From DASXZH01 sp036502005 (lineage in GTDB: Bacteria; Armatimonadota; Fimbriimonadia; Fimbriimonadales; Fimbriimonadaceae), in assembly GCA_036502005.1 (NCBI GenBank), contig DASXZH010000066.1:1-20795 (forward strand): a stretch of 20,795 nucleotides of DNA. The letters run 5' to 3'. The position numbers were made by a program, and so were the translations under genes. Positions within the stretch are counted from its first letter, which is position 1. Each line of letters starts with the position of its first letter. Under the pieces are notes generated by a model, which saw nothing but the letters and a program-made list of their open reading frames with translations, was not told where the DNA came from and did no database searches. This document shows, one piece after another, positions 1-7,489 of the stretch.

Positions 1-57
1 AACGCGAGACTTGAACTCCGCAGTAAATGTTCTGTTCTTTAACTTCTCTTCAGACAT
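1..57 (-). CDS. IS3-family transposase OrfA, N-terminal 19 residues only (partial)
   Basis: The frame reads MSEEKLKNRTFTAEFKSRV and runs off the window edge. The R-x-F/Y-(T/S)-AEFK pattern is the classic start of IS3 OrfA (helix-turn-helix, InsE/HTH_Tnp_1 type), the protein that recognises the IS ends and normally joins OrfB by -1 frameshifting. The start ATG at 57-55 follows GGAGG with a 3-5 nt spacer, much stronger than the ribosome sites of most host genes here. Only the extreme N-terminus is visible, so whether the element is intact cannot be judged. Confidence 0.6.
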   Translation of the reverse strand, partial: MSEEKLKNRTFTAEFKSRV

Positions 58-114
58 GTTCCTCCAGGGGTAATACCCTCTTTGGGGGGTGTCCAAGAAT
101 TCCGGGCCACTACA
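1..114 (-). mobile_element. Left tip of an IS3-family-like insertion sequence (runs off the window)
   Basis: Read on the minus strand, the stretch begins TGTAGTGGCCCGGAATTC at 114, a TG-starting terminal-repeat-like end, and leads within about 57 bp into an IS3 OrfA-like start with a strong GGAGG ribosome site. This is the usual layout of an IS3-group left end: inverted repeat, short leader, orfA. The other end, the orfB part and any target duplication lie outside the window. The exact outer boundary (114 or 116) is inferred. Confidence 0.55.
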
Positions 115-119
115 CACCG

Positions 120-140
120 ACCCCTCCGCCCGAGAGGGGT
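120..140. other. GC-rich hairpin next to the IS end
   Basis: ACCCCTC (120-126) and GAGGGGT (134-140) form a perfect 7-bp stem with a 7-nt loop. There is no T-run on either side, so it is not a textbook intrinsic terminator. It lies just outside the presumed IS end. Apart from this hairpin and the 220-247 repeat, I see nothing definite in 115-252. Confidence 0.3.
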
Positions 141-219
141 GTGGGGTTCTGCGTTAGTCAAGGTTCCCTCCCAAAATGGATGGGACCCCGGCGCGCAAAG
201 GGGAAGGGCTTTCCGGACC

Positions 220-247
220 TATCACTCATAACTTTTCACATATCACT
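220..247. repeat. Heptamer repeat, four units (TATCACT type)
   Basis: The units are TATCACT, CATAACT, TTTCACA and TATCACT, followed by CGCCG, and end just before the rodA stop codon. An almost identical run of four heptamers followed by CGCGG occurs at 15774-15801, upstream of tRNA-Ser. This points to a dispersed spacer repeat with strict 7-nt period. Confidence 0.6.
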
Positions 248-252
248 CGCCG

Positions 253-1386
253 TTAGGCGCCGTAAATGTAATACCGCTGACGATTGCGCATATTCAGTAG
301 CAAGGCCACGCAGGACATGCACAGCCAAATAGCGGTGCCGCCGTAGCTCATAAAGGGAAGCCACAAGCCCACCACGGGTAGCAACTGCAAGTTCATGCCC
401 AAATTGGCAAAAGTGTGAAACGCAAGAATTCCAAAAATACCGGCGGTTAGCATCTTAAAATAGACATCTTCGGATTGCACCATGAGCAGCCAGACCCGGT
501 AGAAGAACACGCCATACAGAATCAAGACAACGGTGCAGCCGAACAGCCCAGCTTCCTCGCCGGGGACGGTGAAGATAAAGTCGTTTTCCTGCTCAGGGAT
601 GTAATGGGCTTGCTTTTGCTCCCCTTTCAAAAAACCAGTTCCCATCAAACCGCCGCTGCCAAAGGCGATCTGGGCCCGCAAAGGCTGGTATCCGTTTGTT
701 TGGGCGTTCGGGCTCAGAAGAGCCTGTACCCTTCGCTGCTGATATGGCTGCAGAACTCCGGGCACCCGCATTGCAAAAGTTAAGCCGAGCACTGTCGCAA
801 CTAGGACGCCTGCTAGAAAGCGCAATCGAATGCCTGCCGAAACGCAGATGCTAACCCATGCCACCAAGATCACGAGGGTGGACCCGAGGTGGGGCTGCTT
901 AAAAACTAAGATTAGCGGAACCGCTACAAGCAGTAGAGAAAGAATAAACGTTGAGAACGAACGGATCTTGTCCATCCTCATCAGGAGAAATGAAGCCAGC
1001 GTTATGACGACGAGCAGCTTGGCCAACTCGCTCGGTTCGAAATCAATTGGGCCGAACTGCAGCCATCGCTGCGCACCGCCCACGGAGCGGCCCTTCCACA
1101 AAACCAAGGCTAAAAGCGCCGCGTTTGCAGCGTATAAAACAGTTGCATAACGCCGCCAGAAGTGCGGATTTACGAAAAAGAAAATACAGAATGGGATTAC
1201 ACCGATCCCGATATGCTGCAACTGTTTCTTGAAGTAGGAATGCGACGGGTTTGCAGCGTCCACGCTGTAGAGGCAAAGCAAGCCGATAATCATGAGCAGC
1301 AAGGCGCTGCCGATCAGCCACGGGTCAAAGCGGCGCAGAACCTCGAACCGCTTTTCTGAATCCCGGTGCTGTATTAATGAAGCCAT
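253..1386 (-). CDS. rodA: Rod shape-determining protein RodA (SEDS peptidoglycan glycosyltransferase)
   Basis: This is an integral membrane SEDS-family protein that polymerises lipid II into glycan strands during lateral wall growth, working with a class B PBP and MreBCD. From the ATG at 1386 it has 377 residues, the usual RodA length, with about ten hydrophobic segments. Family blocks seen are GAQRWLQFGPIDFEPSELAK (104-123), KQPHLGST (163-170), YIPEQENDFIF (262-272; D269 fits the essential Asp) and the C-terminal PFMSYGGT. A TTG at 1446 would add 20 residues encoded by the low-complexity repeat at 1392-1426, so I prefer 1386. No Shine-Dalgarno is visible there. RodA rather than FtsW is chosen for the short N-terminus; mre genes are not in view. 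Confidence 0.9.
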   Translation of the reverse strand: MASLIQHRDSEKRFEVLRRFDPWLIGSALLLMIIGLLCLYSVDAANPSHSYFKKQLQHIGIGVIPFCIFFFVNPHFWRRYATVLYAANAALLALVLWKGRSVGGAQRWLQFGPIDFEPSELAKLLVVITLASFLLMRMDKIRSFSTFILSLLLVAVPLILVFKQPHLGSTLVILVAWVSICVSAGIRLRFLAGVLVATVLGLTFAMRVPGVLQPYQQRRVQALLSPNAQTNGYQPLRAQIAFGSGGLMGTGFLKGEQKQAHYIPEQENDFIFTVPGEEAGLFGCTVVLILYGVFFYRVWLLMVQSEDVYFKMLTAGIFGILAFHTFANLGMNLQLLPVVGLWLPFMSYGGTAIWLCMSCVALLLNMRNRQRYYIYGA

Positions 1387-1391
1387 GTTAA

Positions 1392-1426
1392 GATTTCGAT
1401 TTTTGATTTCGGATTTTTGATTGGGG
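1392..1426. repeat. Heptamer repeat upstream of rodA
   Basis: On the plus strand the units are GATTTCG, ATTTTTG, ATTTCGG, ATTTTTG and ATTGGGG: five units at a strict 7-nt step, alternating two variants. The repeat occupies the rodA leader, so the N-terminal extension implied by the upstream TTG is probably not protein-coding. Confidence 0.55.
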
Positions 1427-1510
1427 ACGCAGCTCACTGAATGCAACTATTCATTTGTTTGTTGTCCTCTTGTGCAGCCTCAAAGCAACCTCAAGTTGAC
1501 ATTCCACTTC

Positions 1511-2098
1511 CTAGTTAGTGATACCCGTCGCGATTCTTGTTGTTCCAGAACCAAAGACGCGCTTGACAAGTTTTCCGCCACCAAACCAAAACTCAAAGGT
1601 GCGTTTGGCGGGAACGGGGGCGCCGCTGTTTATGGCCAAGTTCACCGTCACTTTTAAAGTATCTAGCGGGATTCCGCCTTCGTGAAGCTTTGCGTCAGAA
1701 ATGGCGATTGTTGCAGTTGCGCTTCGCGTGGTTGCACCCTCCTGAACGTTGCCGGACCAAGTTTCGGTCTGACCCATTGAAGCGGGGAAGTGCATAAGCG
1801 GAACGGGTGGCGTAAAAGTGTCGTCGCTCGTTTTGACCAAGTCCATTTCCTCGTCGGTAACCCGATATTGTTCGTTCTCAAGTTCCTCGCCATGGCTGAG
1901 GATGGAGACGCTCGAGATGCCGCCTGCAACGGCTTGTTTCACTTCGACCGGAATGGTTGTTTGGCCGATGGCGATGGTCTGTTGCAAGTCAAACGGTTTT
2001 GCCATGCCGCTGTCGGCACTGTGCAAAGTCGCGCCACTATCGGCCTGGCAACCAACCAGGAGGATGAGTAACGGAAGGGCAAAAATCCGAGTGTTCAT
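1511..2098 (-). CDS. Putative lipoprotein, function unknown (third paralogue of cluster)
   Basis: The protein has 195 residues. The N-terminus (MNTRIFALPLLILLVGC) is a lipoprotein signal peptide with lipobox LVGC, so Cys17 should be lipidated and the protein membrane-anchored outside the cytoplasm. The rest is soluble and beta-rich, with a PPVPLMHFPASMGQTETW block around residues 95-115 that resembles the block in the two genes before it. Its ATG overlaps the TGA of the preceding gene (ATGA), so the two are very likely translationally coupled. It is the last gene of a four-gene cluster starting at 4640. I do not recognise a named family. Confidence 0.75.
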   Translation of the reverse strand: MNTRIFALPLLILLVGCQADSGATLHSADSGMAKPFDLQQTIAIGQTTIPVEVKQAVAGGISSVSILSHGEELENEQYRVTDEEMDLVKTSDDTFTPPVPLMHFPASMGQTETWSGNVQEGATTRSATATIAISDAKLHEGGIPLDTLKVTVNLAINSGAPVPAKRTFEFWFGGGKLVKRVFGSGTTRIATGITN

Positions 2099-2685
2099 TT
2101 GGAAGTGGAAGGCTCGAATTTGGTTAGTGTTTGTGTTGCTCGATGGTGACTGTTGCCTTGCGTTTGCTCCATATCCATTTGATACATTCCTAGCCCCTGA
2201 GCGTAATAGGTTGTCTGGGTGATCTGAAGTTCGCTTTTATTTCCCATCTTAACGCGCAGAATGACCATCAGAACATCGCGTTCGGTGCCAAGGACATTTC
2301 TCTTGCCCAGTTTTTGGAGTTCGCCGTCAACATTAATAGGTTCGGTTTCCTGCAGATAGTCAAAGTGCCATTTGTTGGAAGGCGTGTTCATCCTAATAAG
2401 GGGATGAGGATCGTTCCCGGGCTGATTTGGGTCGACGGTCAGGAGGGCCTGACCATCCAAGCGGTAATACAGCGTTCTATCAACGCCTTGTTCCGAAAAC
2501 TGTATCGGATTGGCCATTAGTTTGCCAACCTTGACGGGGGCAAGGGCAGTGTAGATGACCTCATCCTTGCTTCTATCGGAATCCTGAGAGAGCGTCCATT
2601 TTGTGCCTGGATTTACCGGGAAGTAATCGGCCACGTTTTGGCTTTGGGCGCTAATGGCGATCGCTAAAACGAAGGGTAGAAGCAT
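2095..2685 (-). CDS. Putative secreted protein, function unknown (second paralogue)
   Basis: The protein has 196 residues with a short hydrophobic leader (MLLPFVLAIAISAQS) and a likely cleavage site after the first Ala/Ser-rich stretch. There is no lipobox Cys, unlike its neighbours. The mature part starts with YFPVNPGTKWTL, a pattern common in secreted beta-barrel-like domains, and ends with TTYYAQGLGMYQM, which parallels HTWYVKGLGQVKT in the upstream gene. It lies 4 nt after the upstream stop and overlaps the next gene by 4 nt, in an operon arrangement. No catalytic motif is visible. The function is unknown. Confidence 0.72.
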   Translation of the reverse strand: MLLPFVLAIAISAQSQNVADYFPVNPGTKWTLSQDSDRSKDEVIYTALAPVKVGKLMANPIQFSEQGVDRTLYYRLDGQALLTVDPNQPGNDPHPLIRMNTPSNKWHFDYLQETEPINVDGELQKLGKRNVLGTERDVLMVILRVKMGNKSELQITQTTYYAQGLGMYQMDMEQTQGNSHHRATQTLTKFEPSTSK

Positions 2686-2689
2686 GTAT

Positions 2690-3439
2690 TTATCCAGTTA
2701 CCAGCAACACGATATTCCGTGACCCTTTGTCGCCCTTAAGAGTCGAATCGGTCTTCACCTGGCCAAGCCCTTTCACGTACCAAGTGTGATCCGTATCTGC
2801 CCAAGTGGTCTTATCAAAATTGATGGTTTTCGTTTCATCAACGAGGAGTGCATCGTAAACTTTGTCTCCAATCTTCAATTTTTGCGGCCCGATAATGGTG
2901 GCTGTGCCCATTTCATGATAAGCCTTTCCCCCAACTGTCGTCGAGCCATCTATTTGCCATTGCTTTCCTTTGGTGGGGATTGCGGGCAGTTCGAGTTCCG
3001 GTTTCGGGAGGGTGTTACCATCTTGGGCAACTGTGTAAACGCCATCGGGTCTGGCCTCCACCTGAACGGAACCATAGTTGGCAAGATTACCAATATAATC
3101 TTGCTGATATAGGGCAGTTTGGGGTGTTACCTTTAAAAGCTTGCGCTCGATGCCTCCTTCTTGAACCTGCTGGCCTTCAGTAACGACCTTCATCGTCTGC
3201 GGCTTTAAGTTGTCCAGACCGAAATAGGAGAACCCTTCCGTCTTGAGGTTGTCGGGAATGCTGCCCAACGTGGCTTCCACGTGTCCTGATGAGGTCGTTG
3301 CAGCAGCATCGGTATAGGATGTTGAGCTTTGATCCTTTTGGACCGCCAGTTTGGTAGACGCATCCGCGCTTGGCGTGGTTGTTCCTTTGCAGCCGGCAAT
3401 CGCTAGACAGAGGGTCGGCCAAAGCCATGATTTTCTCAT
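2690..3439 (-). CDS. Putative lipoprotein, function unknown (first paralogue)
   Basis: The protein has 249 residues. The signal peptide MRKSWLWPTLCLAIAGC ends in lipobox AIAGC. A Ser/Thr/Ala-rich linker follows (about residues 18-50), then a beta-rich domain with LELPAIPTKGKQW and HTWYVKGLGQVKTDS near the C-terminus. The K/G-x-W block, then G-D-K-V-Y-x-A-L, then W-Y-x-x-G-L-G order recurs in looser form in the next two genes. It starts 1 nt after the stop of the SecD-head-like gene, so it is probably cotranscribed. No enzyme motif is seen. Confidence 0.75.
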   Translation of the reverse strand: MRKSWLWPTLCLAIAGCKGTTTPSADASTKLAVQKDQSSTSYTDAAATTSSGHVEATLGSIPDNLKTEGFSYFGLDNLKPQTMKVVTEGQQVQEGGIERKLLKVTPQTALYQQDYIGNLANYGSVQVEARPDGVYTVAQDGNTLPKPELELPAIPTKGKQWQIDGSTTVGGKAYHEMGTATIIGPQKLKIGDKVYDALLVDETKTINFDKTTWADTDHTWYVKGLGQVKTDSTLKGDKGSRNIVLLVTG

Positions 3440-3440
3440 C

Positions 3441-4640
3441 TTATTTAGATGCTACTTTGCCAGCAGATGTGCGGATGTCATCAATTGCGTCTTGAATAAG
3501 AGATTTATCAGGCATTTGTGTAATTGTTACTGTGCTTTGGGCCAGTTCGTGCCTTACCGTGGGCGCTGCAATGGCGACACCATCAACAATGAGCAATAAT
3601 TGTGTTCCGACTTTATTGCGGCTGTATTGCCACAGTCGATTGCGCCCTTCGTCGGTAAGGTCGAGCACTAAATCATAAATCGGCTTGCCGTCGTTACCCG
3701 TGTTTTCATCCATGTGCGCATCCTTGATAAGGCTGTCGTTCAATACAACCTGTGCCTTGGACAAAATGCGTTCCGCCGAAGAAGCATAGGTGGCCACCAC
3801 AACTGCATTTATTCGTGAAAGAAGGGCGGTTTTTACGTCCTCCTTGTCGCCTTTCTTTCCGGTCATTTTAGCCGCTTCTTGCAGGTAATAGCCTTTAATA
3901 GTTTCAGGGGTTGGGTTTATGTCCTTCGATTGATCGTTAGCAATCGCTTCGGTGACTCTTTTTGTAAAGGCGGCTCGGTATGGAATCCGGACGTGGGAAA
4001 CAAGGGTTTGCGGAACTCCCTTAACGTTGACCATTACGGGGACGGGCAGATCGATGGTGATGCCGTTGTAAAGCGCGTTAATTGTAATGAAATCGGCGGG
4101 CGATCCATCCAGGTTTACGTTTATGTCGTGGGTGAGCTTTTTTAAAAGTGCGGGATCGCCGTTGGTGGCCTTAACGATATCTTCGGCCGCCCAAACAACT
4201 GGTTTCGGCGGGATATCCTCGCGTTCTTTTCGGAGATCATCGTTCATGATGGTGACCAACTCGCCCAGCGCTTTTGTATCGCCTTGAAGGCTCTCAACCG
4301 CTTCTTTAAGGGGGACATGCTTCTTGTCGGAGGAATCTCCGTTGTCGCCGCCCATTGCGTCATCGCTTACTTGGAACTTCCCATCGGGAACCTCTTCAAG
4401 CTGAGCAATGCTGTTCGCGACGACGATTTTGTAAGTCATTCCGGGTGGAAGGTCGCTTGGCGTATTGCTGCCCTCTTTATGGCTAAGGTCAATACCGAGG
4501 AGGGTTACCTTCCCGGGGGCAATAGCTGGAAACTTTTTCGAGTCGATCACGCTGTGCGCGTAAGCCTGATAGCCGAAATAAACGGCTGCAATTAGGACCA
4601 CGAAGCTAAAAGCGATTTTGAAAGTGCTGATCTTATTCAC
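3441..4640 (-). CDS. Membrane-anchored protein with SecD P1-head-like C-terminal domain
   Basis: The protein has 399 residues from a GTG start. One N-terminal membrane segment (about residues 8-27) places the rest outside the cytoplasm. Residues 322-392 match the SecD/SecDF first periplasmic (P1) head pattern: YDLVLDLTDEGRNRLWQYSR, then KVGTQLLLIVDGVAIAAPTV, then a T-V-T-I-T strand and a closing amphipathic helix. In SecD this domain helps move preproteins across the membrane, but the five further membrane helices of SecD are absent, so this is not SecD. GIDLSHKEG near residue 48 recalls SecD's GLDLxGG. The middle (about 130-310) is unrecognised. It leads the lipoprotein cluster. No Shine-Dalgarno is visible. 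Confidence 0.65.
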   Translation of the reverse strand: MNKISTFKIAFSFVVLIAAVYFGYQAYAHSVIDSKKFPAIAPGKVTLLGIDLSHKEGSNTPSDLPPGMTYKIVVANSIAQLEEVPDGKFQVSDDAMGGDNGDSSDKKHVPLKEAVESLQGDTKALGELVTIMNDDLRKEREDIPPKPVVWAAEDIVKATNGDPALLKKLTHDINVNLDGSPADFITINALYNGITIDLPVPVMVNVKGVPQTLVSHVRIPYRAAFTKRVTEAIANDQSKDINPTPETIKGYYLQEAAKMTGKKGDKEDVKTALLSRINAVVVATYASSAERILSKAQVVLNDSLIKDAHMDENTGNDGKPIYDLVLDLTDEGRNRLWQYSRNKVGTQLLLIVDGVAIAAPTVRHELAQSTVTITQMPDKSLIQDAIDDIRTSAGKVASK

Positions 4641-4718
4641 GGGTAGGTATGGGCTGACTAGCCTACGTTATATTAACGGTTCGGTCAGGAATTACGTGCC
4701 CGGGGGGATTTGGGGATG

Positions 4719-4750
4719 GTCGAATGTCGAATGTCGAATGTCGAATGTCG
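4719..4750. repeat. GTCGAAT heptamer repeat, block 1 (4 copies)
   Basis: Four perfect tandem GTCGAAT units run from 4719 to 4746, followed by GTCGGGCGGGGA. The gap 4641-4995 holds no convincing gene; an open frame across it translates the repeat as STFDIRH units and is spurious. Between blocks 1 and 2 lies a looser GATAGGG-type run (about 4782-4806). Confidence 0.8.
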
Positions 4751-4807
4751 GGCGGGGAAGGCCAGGCGGGATGGGGAATAGTTGATAGGGATAGGGGATA
4801 GGGGATG

Positions 4808-4877
4808 GTCGAAAGTCGAATGTCGAATGTCGTCGAATGTCGAATGTCGAATGTCGAATGTCGAAGGTCGAAGGTCG
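4808..4877. repeat. GTCGAAT heptamer repeat, block 2 (about 9 units)
   Basis: The units are GTCGAAA, GTCGAAT, GTCGAAT, a truncated GTC, four GTCGAAT, two GTCGAAG, then GTCGGGCGGGGA as in block 1. The shared downstream GTCGGGCGGGGATGGTCG motif suggests the two blocks arose by duplication. A degenerate four-unit copy is at 15715-15742. Confidence 0.8.
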
Positions 4878-4957
4878 GGCGGGGATGGTCGATAAGGAAT
4901 AGTCGATGCTTTCTTAGCGCTTGTGCGCGAACCTAAACACTGGCGCCCACGCCCAAC

Positions 4958-4981
4958 ACACAAGACACGAGACACAAGACA
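4958..4981. repeat. ACACAAG heptamer repeat (3 units)
   Basis: ACACAAG, ACACGAG, ACACAAG and then ACA give another 7-nt-period run of unrelated sequence, just downstream of the ABC permease stop codon (which is on the minus strand). Confidence 0.5.
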
Positions 4982-4995
4982 TCACGCATACCTCA

Positions 4996-6699
4996 TCATT
5001 CACTCGGATTAAACCCTGCATAGATCGCGCCGGCAACTGAACTAATAACGAGCGTGACCCCAAGAGCCGCGATTGAACCAGCAAGCCCGCTCAATATCGG
5101 ACCGGCCTTTACGACTGTCAAAACGATAAATATAGCTCCTGGAAAGAACAGAGCCAGCACTGTCCCCAGAAGCATCATGAGGCCCCTAAATTGCCTCTGG
5201 GTTTGGTCGTCGATATCGGGGAACAGGATGGTCACGAAGAAGTTAGTCGCCATGAGCAGCAGCGTTACGGATGGTGCGAGGAGCGCCGCCGCAGCTGCGA
5301 ATTGCCAACTGGCCGGCGCAAGGATCACAAACCCAAGGCAGCCGATCCACGAGCTGAAAATGCCGACGGCCGACCGCCCCAAAAGCTCATTTCGAACGAT
5401 TCGATCGGGAGTAAAAGGGAGCGCCTTTTGGAGGTCCACCCTTCGCAGCACTTCCAGGAACCCGGTCTGGCCGACGACCATGGAGAGAGACATATTCATC
5501 ATCGACTGCATGCCGATAAGGAAATATCCGGAAATCGCCACGGAGCGAACGGTGGTGCTACCCATCAGGGCGGTGAGTGCGGAAACCCCAACTTGGCACA
5601 CAAACAGAATGATAAGAAGGGGCAAAATCGTTCTTGGCTGAAGCACCAGTTCCTTCCAAATGAGGGCTTTTGCCCCGCTCATGTTCAGGTTATAAACCCA
5701 TGCAAATCGTCTAACCTTGTACTTGCCGGCCCGTGCCCGCTCTGCCATCATTCCCGATTGATCGCCGGTGCGCATCATGTGGCGAGTCTTCACCATGTTG
5801 TAGCCTTTGGTTGCTGCCAGGTCGTAATACCAACCGATTTGCCGAAAGGCCAGGCGTAAACCGAGTACGATCACGGCAATCATTCCAACGAATCCCAAGA
5901 CGGCGGGCCAGAACTCGCCTGTGAATGGGGCCATTGTGATTGAGGTCGCGAATAGGGGTAGGAAAAAGATCGTGCGGAGGGTTGGCGATTCCGCGAGGTC
6001 CATGGCAGACGCCAGACCTGGCTTCAAATAAAACCAAGTGATCAAGAACGCGACAAATCCGACCACATATAGGCCGATTCCCCAACTCAGTACGTTTCTT
6101 TTAAGGTCGCTCTTATTGTCACTTCGGTTTACATAAAGCCCGACCGCGTGCACCACTGCAACAAAGCAGAACGCCATCAGAATCCAGCTAACTGTGATCG
6201 TGCGGAGCGCGATTCCGGAATACTCGGGATGGGGCATCTTTCGGAAGATCGCTTCCCATCCCATCTTGGAGGCCCGCATGCCCAACAGGGCTAAAAAGAG
6301 CGGAGTAATGAGGGTGAAAAAGTAGTCCCGCGCAATCCTGAAAGCCAATACGGTTTTTGCGGGAATGGGAGTGGGGAAGAGCACATCGACATCGGCCGGG
6401 CGCAAAGTGCCCTGGTAGTTCGTTGTCGCCAACAGCATGATCAAGTAGGAAAAGGAAAACAGGGCGAACACGATGGCGTCCAGAACCTCCAACGGCGGAA
6501 ACTGGAACTTGCCCACCAGTTGGCTCGGCATGTTCATGTTGGAGGTACCAGCGCCAAAGGCGACCCGGTTGATGATCCAAAAGTAATAAAGAACGAAGAA
6601 TATGAAATAGGACAGCCTCTTGGGCGTCGTTATCGCTCTTTTCAGACCGTTGAACGTGGTTTTATATGTCAAAAACAGGAGGGGCTTCAACGGATTCAT
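4996..6699 (-). CDS. ABC transporter permease (putative ABC exporter family)
   Basis: The protein has 567 residues from the ATG at 6699 and about a dozen hydrophobic segments. The N-terminus LTYKTTFNGLKRAITTPKRL followed by a membrane helix, the ADVDVLFPTP block and the NELLGRSAVG block fit the large putative ABC-exporter permease family (Pfam ABC_tran_2 type). Its members pair with a single ATPase and have no known substrate. The gene overlaps the end of the ATPase gene by 38 nt, so the pair should be cotranslated. An upstream in-frame start at 6783 would add 28 residues lying wholly inside the ATPase gene; these are Ser/Lys-rich and look like shadow sequence. No Shine-Dalgarno precedes 6699, so the start is only moderately sure. 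Confidence 0.8.
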   Translation of the reverse strand: MNPLKPLLFLTYKTTFNGLKRAITTPKRLSYFIFFVLYYFWIINRVAFGAGTSNMNMPSQLVGKFQFPPLEVLDAIVFALFSFSYLIMLLATTNYQGTLRPADVDVLFPTPIPAKTVLAFRIARDYFFTLITPLFLALLGMRASKMGWEAIFRKMPHPEYSGIALRTITVSWILMAFCFVAVVHAVGLYVNRSDNKSDLKRNVLSWGIGLYVVGFVAFLITWFYLKPGLASAMDLAESPTLRTIFFLPLFATSITMAPFTGEFWPAVLGFVGMIAVIVLGLRLAFRQIGWYYDLAATKGYNMVKTRHMMRTGDQSGMMAERARAGKYKVRRFAWVYNLNMSGAKALIWKELVLQPRTILPLLIILFVCQVGVSALTALMGSTTVRSVAISGYFLIGMQSMMNMSLSMVVGQTGFLEVLRRVDLQKALPFTPDRIVRNELLGRSAVGIFSSWIGCLGFVILAPASWQFAAAAALLAPSVTLLLMATNFFVTILFPDIDDQTQRQFRGLMMLLGTVLALFFPGAIFIVLTVVKAGPILSGLAGSIAALGVTLVISSVAGAIYAGFNPSE

Positions 6700-7411
6700 T
6701 CGTGAGTTTGAGGAAAATGTCTTCCAGGCTTTCGCCTTCCATGTGGCTGGAAAACTGGAGCTGTTGGATTGTGCCTTCCGCAACCATCTTCCCGCGAGCG
6801 AGGATAATCACGCGGTCGCAAAGCTTCTCGGCCGTATCCAGAAGGTGGGTGGAAATCAGGATTGCGCAGCCGGCCTGCTTTGCACGCATGATCTCCTGCT
6901 TCATCTCCACCACTCCCGCCGGGTCAATTCCGACGATGGGTTCATCGAACAGGAGCACATTGGCATGGTGGATGAACGCGCATGCCACGGCCAGCTTTTG
7001 GCGCATCCCCTTGCTAAGAGTAGCAACCAGGTCTCTGCGCTTTTCAAGCAGATGGTAGCGTTCCAGAAGCTGATCGGCGTTGGCCTTGAAGTTTTCGAGT
7101 TCGTTGAAACACATGGCCACGAACTGAAGGTGTTCTTCAACGGTGAGGAGCTCGTACAGGGAAGGGACTTCGGGTACGTAGGCGAGGCCGGTTTTGGCCT
7201 TGGCTTGGTCGAGCAGGATGTCGTGGCCGTTGATGATGACAGTGCCCGCTGTCGGCCTGAGGATTCCGGCCATGCATCGCATGGCGGTGGTTTTTCCAGC
7301 TCCGTTCGGGCCGAGCAGGCCCACGATTTCGCCGGGATTTAGGGTGAAGCTGAGATCATCCACGGCCCGGAAGTTCTTGTAATCCTTGGATAGGTGGATG
7401 GCTTCGAGCAC
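6662..7411 (-). CDS. ABC transporter ATP-binding protein
   Basis: The protein has 249 residues from a GTG start. Walker A is GPNGAGKTT (34-42), the signature is LSKGMRQK (132-139), Walker B is NVLLFDEP (151-158), the D-loop GIDP follows, and the switch His is H189 in ISTHLL. This is the CcmA/NatA-like drug- or lipid-export class that acts as a dimer on the cytoplasmic face of the permease encoded next. About 25 residues past the nucleotide-binding domain (ESVEAPPVFDI) overlap the permease gene. The substrate cannot be read from the sequence. Confidence 0.9.
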   Translation of the reverse strand: MLEAIHLSKDYKNFRAVDDLSFTLNPGEIVGLLGPNGAGKTTAMRCMAGILRPTAGTVIINGHDILLDQAKAKTGLAYVPEVPSLYELLTVEEHLQFVAMCFNELENFKANADQLLERYHLLEKRRDLVATLSKGMRQKLAVACAFIHHANVLLFDEPIVGIDPAGVVEMKQEIMRAKQAGCAILISTHLLDTAEKLCDRVIILARGKMVAEGTIQQLQFSSHMEGESLEDIFLKLTNESVEAPPVFDI

Positions 7412-7489
7412 GCTACTTGTTTGTACCTGGAAACGGTTGGGGCTGTTTGGGTTCTGGGATCGAGAGCGCCCTTCCCGTTGCGCTGCAAT

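Noticed and set aside
27..332. Plus-strand 101-codon open frame
   Set aside because: It runs antisense over the IS tip and the rodA 3' end, is low in complexity and lacks a ribosome site.
1387..1446. Longer RodA start (TTG at 1446)
   Set aside because: The added 20 residues are encoded by the heptamer repeat and do not resemble RodA N-termini.
3441..4640. Annotating this gene as secD
   Set aside because: Only the head-like domain and one membrane anchor are present; the C-terminal membrane helices of SecD are missing.
4719..4877. Possible CRISPR array
   Set aside because: The repeat unit is 7 nt with no unique 28-40 nt spacers and no cas genes nearby.
4685..4975. Minus-strand open frame with STFDIRH repeats
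   Set aside because: It is a translation of the GTCGAAT heptamers; the repetition reflects DNA slippage and there is no start signal or domain.
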